Translations under genes and position numbers: made by a program
Part shown: positions 34,742-42,981 of the stretch, one piece after another
Layout: the number at the start of each line of letters is the position of its first letter
How positions within the stretch are numbered: position 1 is the stretch's first letter
Notes under the pieces: model-generated
Told to the model about the DNA's origin: nothing
Databases searched by the model: none
Seen by the model: only the letters and a program-made list of their open reading frames with translations
Source: JADMJV01 sp964649085
GTDB taxonomy: Bacteria > Vulcanimicrobiota > Xenobia > Xenobiales > JADMJV01
Direction of reading: 5' to 3'
NCBI GenBank assembly: GCA_964649085.1
Contig: CAZYPN010000007.1
Location: 120,400 to 184,399 of the forward strand
Length of the DNA stretch: 64,000 nucleotides

Positions 34742-35466
34742 CGCTCCACCAGCGGGTTGAAGAGGCACGGGCCCGCGCCCGGGCCCCGATTTCCAACTTT
34801 TTGGTGGGCGCCGCTGCCGAAGGGCTGAGCGGAAGCGTCTATCTGGGGTTCAACCTGGAGATTCCAGGCCTGGGTTTGCAACACACCGTTCATGCCGAGC
34901 AGGCGGCCGTGGCCCTGGCTCACTGGGGTCGCGAGTCGGGATTGCGCCGGGTGGCCGTCAGCGCTGCGCCCTGTGGTCACTGTCGTCAATTCTTGCGAGA
35001 AATTCAAACTCAAAGCCCGCTGACCATCGAGCTTCCCCAGGGGGTCTGCTTGACCCTGGAACAGTTGTTGCCGCACAGCTTTGGCCCCGAGGATCTGGGA
35101 GCCCAAACCGGTCTGCTGGAGGTCACCAGCCAGCTGCCAGCGCGCACGGCCACCGACCCCGAGGCCATGGCCCGCGAAGCCGCATTGTGCAGCTGGTCGC
35201 CCTATACCCACACCCAGAGTGGCGTGGCCCTGCGCTGTGGCCAGCACTGGCTGGCCGGAAGCTACCTGGAGAACGCCGCTTTCAACCCCTCGTTGAACCC
35301 TGTGCAATACGCCCTGGTGAGGGCCGTAGACGAGGGTCATTCGCTGGAGGAGGTCGAGGAAATTCTCTTCTGGGAACGTTCCTCGGGGGTGAGCCTCTAT
35401 CCGGCCAGCCTGGCCGTGGCTGAGGTGCTGCCGCGCAGACCAGCCCTGCGCAGGATCACCTCCTAG
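34738..35466 (+). CDS. cdd: cytidine deaminase (long, two-domain form)
   Basis: 242 residues from a TTG at 34738 overlapping the aspS stop (TTGA). The zinc site is intact: 'HAEQAAV' and 'PCGHCRQF'. The second half ('WSPYTHTQSGVALRCGQHW') is the catalytically empty repeat found in E. coli-type dimeric enzymes. It converts cytidine and deoxycytidine to uridine forms for pyrimidine salvage. The frame is open upstream into aspS to 34651, but the family start fits 34738. Confidence 0.9.
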   Translation: MTLHQRVEEARARARAPISNFLVGAAAEGLSGSVYLGFNLEIPGLGLQHTVHAEQAAVALAHWGRESGLRRVAVSAAPCGHCRQFLREIQTQSPLTIELPQGVCLTLEQLLPHSFGPEDLGAQTGLLEVTSQLPARTATDPEAMAREAALCSWSPYTHTQSGVALRCGQHWLAGSYLENAAFNPSLNPVQYALVRAVDEGHSLEEVEEILFWERSSGVSLYPASLAVAEVLPRRPALRRITS

Positions 35467-35515
35467 CCAGGAGCCCGGTTGGAGGCTTCCCCTTGGCTGG
35501 CGAGAACCATGGGGG

Positions 35516-36925
35516 GTGTCCAAAGACGACGAAGCCACCATGCCCGTACGCCGCCAATCGCCCGGCGAGGTCGTGCAAAGCTCCTTAGAATTACACATCC
35601 GGGGGCCACAAGGGCAGGTGGAGGTGGTGCCGCTGCACCGCCAACAGATCGAGCACGAACTGGGGCCGGGTCTGGCGCTGCGGTTCTCCTTGATCGACGG
35701 GGAAGTGCGCTTTCGCAACCTCTCGCAACAGCCGGTCTACAAAGACGGTCAGCCGCTCGATTCGGGCCGGCTCGAGGTAGGCACCAGCCTGGAATTCGCG
35801 GGACGACGGCTGCTGCTTTGGGATTCGGGTCAGCCCTCGGCCTATCTCAAGGGCTATTCGGCCCCCTATTCCGGCGAAATCTGGCCACTGGGGCCGGGAC
35901 AGCACCCCATGGGGCGCCCCGGACGCCGCAGCAACGCCATCCAGCTCGACCATCCCACCGTATCTCGCGAACACGCCACCCTGATCCAGTCGGCCGAGGG
36001 GGGCTATCAGCTGCTGGCGGAGTCGGCCACCAACCCGGTTTGCCTGCGAGGACAGATGGTAGCCCCCGGCCAACAGGTGGATCTGCAGCACGGCGATCTG
36101 ATCGAAGTGGGCGAACTGGTTTTCCGCTTCCACCATCCGGCGCCCGGCGCGGAGGCTCCGCTGGAGCTGGCCCCACTGCGGGTGCAATCGTTGGGCAGCC
36201 TGCAGGCCCAGGTGGCCGGCAACATCCTCACCGATAAAGCCTGGAAGACCCAGTTTATCAAGTGGATGTTCGCCCATCTGGCCTACGAGTGGGGGCGCCC
36301 CGTGGGCATCGAAATGCTGCTGGAAGAGTTGTGGCCCGAGGCCAGCCCCGAGAAGGCCCGCAACAACTTCAACTACAGCCTCTCCACCCTGCGCCAAATC
36401 TTGCGCAACTGTTTGCCCGAGCCGTCGCGCACCACCGAAGTGGTGATGCGCAGCAGTTCCACTCTGCAACTCAACCCCGATCTGCTCGATGAGCACGATG
36501 TGGTGTTGCTGCAGCGAGCGCTGGCCTCGGCCTCGGCGGCCCGGCCGGGTTGGGAACTACAGGCCGAGAAAGCCATTCTGGGCTATTCGGGCCCGTTTCT
36601 GGCCGAGTGCTATCTGGACTGGGCCAGCAGCGTGCGCCAGTCGCTGGAGCTGCAGACCATGGAAATGGCCCGCACACTGCTCGAGAGCTGGGCCGAGCAA
36701 GGGAAATGGGAACCCTCGGTGCCGCTGGCCACCCAGTTGCTCAAGATCGACCCTCTGTCGCAGTGGCCCTGTTTACGCCTGATGCAGGCCCTGCGCCACT
36801 GTCAACGAGCCAGCGAGGCCCTCAAGGTGTTCGAGCAATGCCGCAAGCAATGGCATCGTGAATTGGGCCTGGAGCCCGAAGTTGAACTGTTGCGGGAGCA
36901 TCAGCGCGTGCTGGCTCTGCTGTAA
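35516..36925 (+). CDS. FHA domain transcription factor with BTAD (SARP-like) C-terminus
   Basis: 469 residues from GTG 35516 (ATG 35540 possible). A degenerate FHA-like segment may occupy residues 20-105. A recognisable FHA domain follows at about 120-205, with 'HPMGRPGRRSNAIQLDHPTVSREHATLIQ' read as two halves; Arg, Ser and His of the phosphothreonine pocket are present. The C-terminal half has a winged-helix region ('RPVGIEMLLEELWPEASPEKA') and a helical BTAD module. This layout reads phosphorylation by Ser/Thr kinases such as the one at 40395 and converts it to transcription; that link is inferred. Confidence 0.8.
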   Translation: MSKDDEATMPVRRQSPGEVVQSSLELHIRGPQGQVEVVPLHRQQIEHELGPGLALRFSLIDGEVRFRNLSQQPVYKDGQPLDSGRLEVGTSLEFAGRRLLLWDSGQPSAYLKGYSAPYSGEIWPLGPGQHPMGRPGRRSNAIQLDHPTVSREHATLIQSAEGGYQLLAESATNPVCLRGQMVAPGQQVDLQHGDLIEVGELVFRFHHPAPGAEAPLELAPLRVQSLGSLQAQVAGNILTDKAWKTQFIKWMFAHLAYEWGRPVGIEMLLEELWPEASPEKARNNFNYSLSTLRQILRNCLPEPSRTTEVVMRSSSTLQLNPDLLDEHDVVLLQRALASASAARPGWELQAEKAILGYSGPFLAECYLDWASSVRQSLELQTMEMARTLLESWAEQGKWEPSVPLATQLLKIDPLSQWPCLRLMQALRHCQRASEALKVFEQCRKQWHRELGLEPEVELLREHQRVLALL

Positions 36926-36945
36926 TTCTTGGGGAGGGCTGAATC

Positions 36946-37344
36946 ATGAGCGACCAGGAAGGGGCGGAACGCCGCCAGGAGGTTCGCCTCAACAAAGTGC
37001 TGGGAGCCGTGCTGGGCTCGGGCGAGGAAGCCCAGCGGGTGCGCATCTTCGTGATCAATCTGAGTCGGGGGGGCCTCAAGGCCACCTATCAGCAGCCACT
37101 GCAGGTAAGCAGTCACGAGATGCAGCTGTTCCTGTCGAGCAAAGAGGAGCCCCTGCACATACGGGCCGAGATCGCCTGGCAGCGCGAACTGCCGCTTTCG
37201 GGCATGTACGAGGTCGGCTTTCGCTTTGTGGACATGTCGGCGGCCGACGGCGAGCGCCTCGAAGCCTTTATTCAGGCCGAGTTGGTGCCCGACGAGGTGC
37301 GCGCCCCAGGACTGTCGCTGCCCTGGAAATTTTCACCGGGCTAG
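36946..37344 (+). CDS. PilZ domain protein
   Basis: 132 residues, 20 bases after the FHA-BTAD gene. 'ERRQEVRLNKVLG' provides the RxxxR element and 'FVINLSRGGLKATY' the [D/N]xSxxG element, so cyclic di-GMP binding is likely. 'EVGFRFVDMSAADGERL' completes the PilZ barrel. A single-domain adaptor of this sort usually transmits cyclic di-GMP levels to motility or envelope machines. The FHA-GGDEF protein at 47394 is the nearest possible source of signal. Its stop overlaps the convergent pilin-like gene by four bases. Confidence 0.85.
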   Translation: MSDQEGAERRQEVRLNKVLGAVLGSGEEAQRVRIFVINLSRGGLKATYQQPLQVSSHEMQLFLSSKEEPLHIRAEIAWQRELPLSGMYEVGFRFVDMSAADGERLEAFIQAELVPDEVRAPGLSLPWKFSPG

Positions 37345-37979
37345 ATTCGATTGCGGGGGTGAACCCGCAGCGAGGCCTTCAGGCGCTCCTTGGCGGTAGC
37401 CGGGTTGCGGTCGAAAGGGGGCACGTCCATCTCCAGTTCCAGCAAGAACAGGGGCCCCGTTTCCAGGGTGTAGTTGAAGCCCACCACCCGGTCGGCCAAG
37501 CGCCTGCCCCGCACCAACACTTGAGTCAGCGGTGTTTCTTGGGTCAACAGGGCCTGCAACTGAGCGGCAGGCATGGCCTGAAGATGAGTGGCTGCCGGCG
37601 CCGCAAAGCCACCCGCGGCCTGGCTTTCGGCCAGGAACAGACTGTGACCTGATTCATCCCAGATCAGGCATTGCCAGTGGGGCTCATAGGTGGGCAGGGC
37701 CGTGGTCACGCAGCCCTGCTGCAAGCAGTGAGCCGCCAGCACCGCACCCTGGGAAGGGGTGCGCAACCAGGCAATACCGGCCACGGCCGAACGCTGTAAC
37801 AGCTTTTCCATGCGGGCCATGCTGGACTGCAGCAACGATTGACGCACACTGCGCTGCACCTGGGCCCGGGTGAGCCGAGAGGTAGAAGTGAGCGAGCCCG
37901 TGACCACCAGCAGGATCAGGGAAAACAGCGAGATGGCCACCAGGGTCTCGATCAGGCTCCAGCCTTGTCGGGCTCTCAT
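37341..37979 (-). CDS. prepilin-like protein (minor pilin, PilW-like)
   Basis: 212 residues. The class III signal is clear: 'MRARQG' then 'WSLIETLVAISLFSLILL', with cleavage after Gly and Glu at position +5. The mature protein has a hydrophobic stalk and a C-terminal globular domain. Its start overlaps the stop of the upstream gene (ATGA). Position as third gene of a minus-strand run of pilus-type proteins suggests a minor pilin that primes pilus or pseudopilus assembly. Confidence 0.82.
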   Translation of the reverse strand: MRARQGWSLIETLVAISLFSLILLVVTGSLTSTSRLTRAQVQRSVRQSLLQSSMARMEKLLQRSAVAGIAWLRTPSQGAVLAAHCLQQGCVTTALPTYEPHWQCLIWDESGHSLFLAESQAAGGFAAPAATHLQAMPAAQLQALLTQETPLTQVLVRGRRLADRVVGFNYTLETGPLFLLELEMDVPPFDRNPATAKERLKASLRVHPRNRI

Positions 37980-38386
37980 CGGGCCACTTTAACCAGCAGG
38001 CCGCTGAGCATCTCCTGCTGGTTGCCCTGACTGTCGCTCCAGCTTACGGTGACGTCGATGCGCTTGACCTCCTGGTCGCTCAGCCCCGCAAAACTGCCGC
38101 TGCTGCCGCAGCTGCTCAAGCGAACGTTGGCCAGATAGGGATGCCCGTTCGAAAACTGCGCATGGACGGCGGGTTCGTTGCCCACGGCCAGGAGCGACAC
38201 CGAGCGAGCCTGATACTGTTCCATCAGGCTGCGAGCCACGTTGCGCGCCTCATAGCGAAGGCGCGAGCTCTTGCTGGCCCGACTGGTTTGCACCGTGGTG
38301 GCCGCGATCATCAGCAACAGCATGGCCACCAACCCCAGCGAAAGTACTTGCTCGAGCAGCACCGAGGCCCTGACCCTTGGGCTCAA
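37976..38386 (-). CDS. prepilin-like protein (PilV-like)
   Basis: 136 residues from a TTG at 38386 that overlaps the TGA of the upstream gene (TTGA). The N-terminus 'LSPRVRA' then 'SVLLEQVLSLGLVAMLLL' fits a prepilin signal with Ala at -1 and Glu at +5, followed by a hydrophobic helix. Small size and position between two other pilus-type genes match PilV/GspI-like minor pilins. Longer upstream extension to 38638 is rejected because it is antisense to the previous gene's coding frame. Confidence 0.7.
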   Translation of the reverse strand: MSPRVRASVLLEQVLSLGLVAMLLLMIAATTVQTSRASKSSRLRYEARNVARSLMEQYQARSVSLLAVGNEPAVHAQFSNGHPYLANVRLSSCGSSGSFAGLSDQEVKRIDVTVSWSDSQGNQQEMLSGLLVKVAR

Positions 38387-40317
38387 ATGTCTCTCCAGGA
38401 CAGCACCTTGATGCGATCCGACAGGTTGTAGAAGCGGCTGAAGTCCAGGGTGACCACCGAGGGAATGGTCACCGGCGGCGAACCGGGCACATAGCTGGTG
38501 GTCGGCCCGGCCGTGGCCAGCAGTCGGGCATTGTTGTTCCAGGCGTCGACGATCTGGGGCAGCTTGTTGTTCACGTAGTCGTCGAGAGCGTCGTCGAGAA
38601 ACTGGTTGGCCATACCCACCGGGTCGGCGGCTCCCCAATCCTGGGCGGCCTGAGCCAGAGCCGTAGCAGCACTGGCTCGATCGGTGAAATCGCCGGCATA
38701 AGCCGATTGCCAGCCATTGCCGTCGCCGTCCACCGTATCACAAGGGCCAGCCGGGTTGAGATTATTGATGCGCACGCTGCCCAGATTCATCGGGTCGGCC
38801 GGCATGCTGGCGGGAATGGCAATCTGGTAGTAGGGCTCGGCCGCGGTGGGGCGATGGGTGATGTCAAAGCCGGGAGGGGGCGTGGTGTAGTCTTCGCGGG
38901 GCCCGTTCATATTGGCCGTCAGCACCACATTGGCCGTGCCCGGACCACTGCCCACCACCTGCGATACCGGGGCCAGATTGAAATAGTTGTTGCCGTGCAG
39001 GCTGGCGTGAAAGGTGGGCGGAAACGAACTCATTCCGGCGGGAGTGCCCGGCAGAGTGCGGGTCACCGGAATGCTCACCACCCCCAGTTGCCGCGACTCC
39101 ACCAGCGTGGATTGATGGAAACTGGCGCTGCCCGTGCCGCTGCGTCGATTGACGGCCACAGCGCCCGCCACGTTGACATTGCGCGTGATCAGATCGCCCT
39201 CGGTATAGAGCAAGCCTCGAAAATCCTGGCGGTCACCCGAGGATGCCCCGGTGATGGAAACATCGCCGCCCGAAATGATGGCCGCTCCATTGGCTCCCGT
39301 CAGGGCGCTGTTGCCGCCCGAGATGGTCACCGGGCCGGTGGCGATCAGGGCCCCGTTGCCTTCAATGCCCCCGGTGACCGTCACCGGCCCATCCACGAAG
39401 ACAAACCCGCCCGAAAGCTGCAGGACCCCGTTTACCGCCAGCGGGCCCGCGCTGCGATGAAAGCCCGACAGGGGTGTACCTCCGGCCAGCGAGGGGGGCA
39501 GAGGATTGGGGGGCGGACCGGGCATGAGGGCAGGGTCGAAATCGCTGAGGGTGATGCTGGGAATAGGTGCGGCATCGGCAAAATTGCGAATCTCTCCCGA
39601 AATGGTGGCCGACTGGGGATCTACGGTGCCGCGCGACTGGGCATCGCCCTGAACCTGAGTGCCACCGTCTAAAATCATGGCCGCCACTCCGGCCGCGTCG
39701 ATGGCGTTGGTGGCGATGTGGCCGGGTCGGCGCTGGTCGGGGGCTGGATTGAAGCCAGAGTCGAGCACGCTGGGATCTTCCACGCCAAAAATTTCCAGGC
39801 CGTCGCCTCGCAGCGGCACCGACGACGACACGACGTAGGGAAACTTGGGTAGGTGCAGGATGATTTCCACCTGCGAACGACTGCCCCGATAGCTGCCCAC
39901 GCCCACAATGTTAGCGGTTTCGGGAGCCACGTTGGTCGAGCCCCATCCGGCCGTGGCCGAGCTTTGCAAGAGATTGTTGACGCTAATGGGAATGCCCAGA
40001 GAAGAAGCGGTGGCCGGGTGGAGTGTGGCCAGACCCTGTCCACCTGGATAACCGGGCAAGTCCAGTCGAATTTCGTAGTTGCTTCCATTCAGCGGTGAGG
40101 TCGAGGTAAGGCCAGGGTCTTTGATCAGACGGGCCATCAGCAATTGGGCAGCACTCTCGGCCAGCGCCCTCGAGCCCTGTCGGGCCTGCTCTTGCTGGCC
40201 TAAATTCACCTGAAAGAGGCTGGCCCCGGCGGCCACCACCAGCATGCCAAGGATCAGCACGAGGACGATTAAGGTGTTGGCCAGGCTACCCAGGCGACTT
40301 CTGCGCTTGCGAGGCAA
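38383..40317 (-). CDS. large PilX-like pilus-associated protein with repetitive central region
   Basis: 644 residues from a TTG with AGGGGGAA upstream. A basic N-terminus and hydrophobic helix ('LANTLIVLVLILGMLVVAAGA') resemble PilX-type proteins. The middle (about 290-390) has repeating 'GPVTVTGG', 'GPVTISGG', 'GGDVSITG' units about 15-20 residues apart, as in a right-handed beta-helix or bactofilin-like repeat. The rest is Pro/Gly/Asn-rich without cysteine clusters. It is the first gene of the three-gene pilin operon and probably the exposed, possibly adhesive component. Confidence 0.7.
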   Translation of the reverse strand: MPRKRRSRLGSLANTLIVLVLILGMLVVAAGASLFQVNLGQQEQARQGSRALAESAAQLLMARLIKDPGLTSTSPLNGSNYEIRLDLPGYPGGQGLATLHPATASSLGIPISVNNLLQSSATAGWGSTNVAPETANIVGVGSYRGSRSQVEIILHLPKFPYVVSSSVPLRGDGLEIFGVEDPSVLDSGFNPAPDQRRPGHIATNAIDAAGVAAMILDGGTQVQGDAQSRGTVDPQSATISGEIRNFADAAPIPSITLSDFDPALMPGPPPNPLPPSLAGGTPLSGFHRSAGPLAVNGVLQLSGGFVFVDGPVTVTGGIEGNGALIATGPVTISGGNSALTGANGAAIISGGDVSITGASSGDRQDFRGLLYTEGDLITRNVNVAGAVAVNRRSGTGSASFHQSTLVESRQLGVVSIPVTRTLPGTPAGMSSFPPTFHASLHGNNYFNLAPVSQVVGSGPGTANVVLTANMNGPREDYTTPPPGFDITHRPTAAEPYYQIAIPASMPADPMNLGSVRINNLNPAGPCDTVDGDGNGWQSAYAGDFTDRASAATALAQAAQDWGAADPVGMANQFLDDALDDYVNNKLPQIVDAWNNNARLLATAGPTTSYVPGSPPVTIPSVVTLDFSRFYNLSDRIKVLSWRDI

Positions 40318-40394
40318 CGATTCCCCCTGACAACGAATTCGCTCCTAAGCATATCATGGGGGGGGCACAGCGACCACCCGTCTAAAATGCACCC

Positions 40395-41795
40395 ATGCCG
40401 AAACGGTGGCTGTTGCCGCTCTGCCTGGGACTGTCTTGGGCTGGATCCTTGTGGGCCCAGCCGCTGGCTCGAGACGTGGAACTTACGGTGGCGGCCTTTC
40501 CGTCCTGCGAGGTGTATCTGGAAACGCCCCAGGGACGCTCGCGACTGGCCCGATCGGGCCAGCCCACCCGAGTGAGCCCCCCGGTGCTGCGCGATGCCAG
40601 TGGTGTGCCTGCGCAGTACGCACCCGGCACGCTGGTGCTGCTAGCGGCAGATCACGGTGAACTGAGGGTGCCGGTGGCGGCCTCCGATTGGACGGCGGGC
40701 CGGCTGCCGGCCCAGGGGTTCTATCGCCTGCCGGCGGCCACTCCTCTGGTGGCGCTGCTCGACATCGCCCGCGCCTATCCTCTGGCTCTGGGGGCAGGTG
40801 GATTGATGCTGGTGCTGGCCCTGGCGGCGGGGATGCGTTGGCGCTCGCTGGCTGGCAGCCGTGCCCGGCAGCTCCAGCAGCTCTCGTCGCAGCTGCACAC
40901 CACCGGCGACCCGCTGATCGGCAAACAATTGGGCAATTATCAGGTGGTTGCCCGCCTGGGGCAGGGCGGCATGGGTTCGGTATATCGGGTTCGCGCCGAC
41001 GGCGGAGACTATGCGGCCAAGGTGCTCTATTTCAGCCCTCAAGACAGCCAGGAACTGGAGCGCTTTCGCCGGGAATTCAAGGTGCTCTCGCAACTTCGCC
41101 ACTTTGCTCTACCGCGCGCCTATGACTATGCCGAGGCTGAGGGGATGGCCTACTGCGTGATGGAGCTGGTGGAAGGCAAAACGCTGAACCACTATATCCG
41201 CCCGGGCGGATTGCCCTGGGACAGCATCTGGCCCTGGGTTCAGGATATCCTGCTGGGCCTGGAGTGCGCCCACGAGCAGGGCATCGTGCACCGCGACCTC
41301 AAACCCGCAAACCTGATGGTGACCTCGGGGCGCGTCAAGATTCTGGATTTTGGACTGGCCCGACAAACCGACCTTACGGCCGTTACCCTCACAGGCCAGG
41401 GATTCGGCACCCCCACCTACATGGCGCCCGAGCAAGTTTCGGCCTCGGGAACCGAAGTCGACCCACGTAGCGACCTCTATAGCCTGGGCATCATTCTTTT
41501 CGAATTGCTCACCGGCCAGCCGCCCTTCCGAGGAGACGAGGTGCAGGAAGTGGTGGCCCAACACATGACGCGAGTGCCTCCCCGCGTGTCTTCGCTGGTT
41601 TCGGGGGTGCCGTCGGCAGTGGACGAGGCTATCGCCGTCATGCTGGCCAAAAAGCCCGCCAATCGTTATGCCAACGTGGCCCGGGTTCGCGAAGTGCTGA
41701 CCGCCGCCCCCCCGGCACCAACGGCCCAACCCGAGGCCAGCCCGGCCGCCTCGAGCGGGGGTGAGGACACCGTGCAGGTTCGGCGACCGCGATGA
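40395..41795 (+). CDS. membrane Ser/Thr protein kinase with N-terminal extracytoplasmic domain
   Basis: 466 residues. Signal sequence (1-21), a small outer domain (22-120), one membrane helix (about 128-148), then a complete Hanks-type kinase (180 to about 437). Active residues are present: 'GQGGMGSVY' (190-197 region), Lys209, 'HRDLKPAN' (299-306), 'DFG' (318-320) and 'APE' (344-346). The usual bacterial order is kinase first and sensor after the helix; here it is reversed. The Pro/Ala-rich tail ends 'EDTVQVRRPR', whose Thr may be an FHA docking site. Next gene overlaps by ATGA. Confidence 0.92.
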   Translation: MPKRWLLPLCLGLSWAGSLWAQPLARDVELTVAAFPSCEVYLETPQGRSRLARSGQPTRVSPPVLRDASGVPAQYAPGTLVLLAADHGELRVPVAASDWTAGRLPAQGFYRLPAATPLVALLDIARAYPLALGAGGLMLVLALAAGMRWRSLAGSRARQLQQLSSQLHTTGDPLIGKQLGNYQVVARLGQGGMGSVYRVRADGGDYAAKVLYFSPQDSQELERFRREFKVLSQLRHFALPRAYDYAEAEGMAYCVMELVEGKTLNHYIRPGGLPWDSIWPWVQDILLGLECAHEQGIVHRDLKPANLMVTSGRVKILDFGLARQTDLTAVTLTGQGFGTPTYMAPEQVSASGTEVDPRSDLYSLGIILFELLTGQPPFRGDEVQEVVAQHMTRVPPRVSSLVSGVPSAVDEAIAVMLAKKPANRYANVARVREVLTAAPPAPTAQPEASPAASSGGEDTVQVRRPR

Positions 41796-42646
41796 GGGTG
41801 CGCGAATTCCCCGAGCCCGATGACCTGTTGGAACTATGCCAGCAGACCACGCTGGTCCAGGTATGCCAAATGGAGCCCCCCGAGGACAACCCACGCAGCC
41901 TGCGGCCCCGGGTTGTGAGCGAATTTCGAGACCCGAGGCAACTCGAAGAACTGGCCCACTGGCTGAGCATTCACCCGGTGGATTCCAGTAATGCCGCCCA
42001 CTGCATGTGCCTGGGCAACGTCTATCTGCAATTTGAACCCCTGGGGGAGAAAATCTCGCTGCACCACGGTAAATCCATTCGCTGGCGACGCTGGCGCTGG
42101 GACGCTCCTCTGGTCGACGGCTGGGGCCTGGCTCGCTACCTGGACCAACTGGGCTACCCGGGCCTGCTCGACGAAATGCGACAGAACCAGGACCTCCGCC
42201 ACCAGCAAGTCCCTTCATCACAGCGCTGGCTGGCGGCTTGTCCGGACTGTTTGGTGCAGTTTGCACTCGACCCCTTCCCAACCCGCCCACTGGAAGAATT
42301 GATGTCCAGGCTGCGACGATTCTTTCCTCACCCTTTGCGTCAGGCTCTGAGGCTCTTTGCCTGGTTCGGCTCCGGTGACGGCCCCTGGAGCGGATACCCT
42401 TCTTACGAAAGCATCGCCGAGGAACTGCTGGCAACGCTGCCGGACTCGGTATTGATCCAGGCCACCGCGGCCGCCAACCAGCCCGACCAGCTTCGCGGCG
42501 CCGCACGCTTTTGGGCCGGCAGAAATCAACGCAACCGGATTCACCGGTTGCCCTCCGAACTGCGACAACGCCTGCTACGAGTAGCTCTCAGCGACACTCT
42601 GGCCGACAATCGGCAGCGGGGTCACGACGCTTTTTTCGGCCATTGA
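41792..42646 (+). CDS. hypothetical protein coupled to Ser/Thr kinase
   Basis: 284 residues from ATG 41792, overlapping the kinase stop (ATGA), so the two are translationally coupled. It is soluble, rich in Arg, Trp and Leu, with 'HCMCLGNVYLQFEPLG' and 'ACPDCLV' giving two Cys pairs that might bind metal. The C-terminal half is mostly helical and may be TPR-like, but no repeat is convincing. A substrate or regulator of the kinase is the obvious guess from context. Family not recognised. Confidence 0.6.
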   Translation: MRVREFPEPDDLLELCQQTTLVQVCQMEPPEDNPRSLRPRVVSEFRDPRQLEELAHWLSIHPVDSSNAAHCMCLGNVYLQFEPLGEKISLHHGKSIRWRRWRWDAPLVDGWGLARYLDQLGYPGLLDEMRQNQDLRHQQVPSSQRWLAACPDCLVQFALDPFPTRPLEELMSRLRRFFPHPLRQALRLFAWFGSGDGPWSGYPSYESIAEELLATLPDSVLIQATAAANQPDQLRGAARFWAGRNQRNRIHRLPSELRQRLLRVALSDTLADNRQRGHDAFFGH

Positions 42647-42651
42647 GGACC

Positions 42652-42981
42652 TCAGCGATGGCGTTGCAGCAAGCGCTCGTGAAGGCGGAAACACAGGTAA
42701 GGGTGCAGCAGGGCCAGCACCGCCAGTATCGGTGGGGCCTGATAGAAGAGCCAGAGGCTCAAGCCGCTCAGCAACAACGAAATGGCCACGTAGGCCCTGC
42801 CGCTTTCGGGGTAGTGAGCCCGTACGTAAAGATGTGCGCCCGCCAGGCCCAACAAACCGGCCACCCCGACAATCCAGGGCCGGTCGCGAGGTAGATTGGG
42901 GGCCAGCAGGGCCAGTAGCAGAGCATGAGCCATCAGCAACACCTGGAACTCCAGCAGACGACCCGAGCGTGAGGCCCTCAC
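42652..42981 (-). CDS. small membrane protein downstream of pepD
   Basis: 109 residues from a GTG at 42981 that overlaps the pepD stop (GTGA). Most of the protein is hydrophobic with about four helices: 'LLEFQVLLMAHALLLALLA', 'WIVGVAGLLGLAGAHLYV', 'AYVAISLLLSGLSLWLFY', 'ILAVLALLHPYLCF'. No signal for a known family. Lack of space after pepD implies cotranscription. Confidence 0.65.
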   Translation of the reverse strand: MRASRSGRLLEFQVLLMAHALLLALLAPNLPRDRPWIVGVAGLLGLAGAHLYVRAHYPESGRAYVAISLLLSGLSLWLFYQAPPILAVLALLHPYLCFRLHERLLQRHR

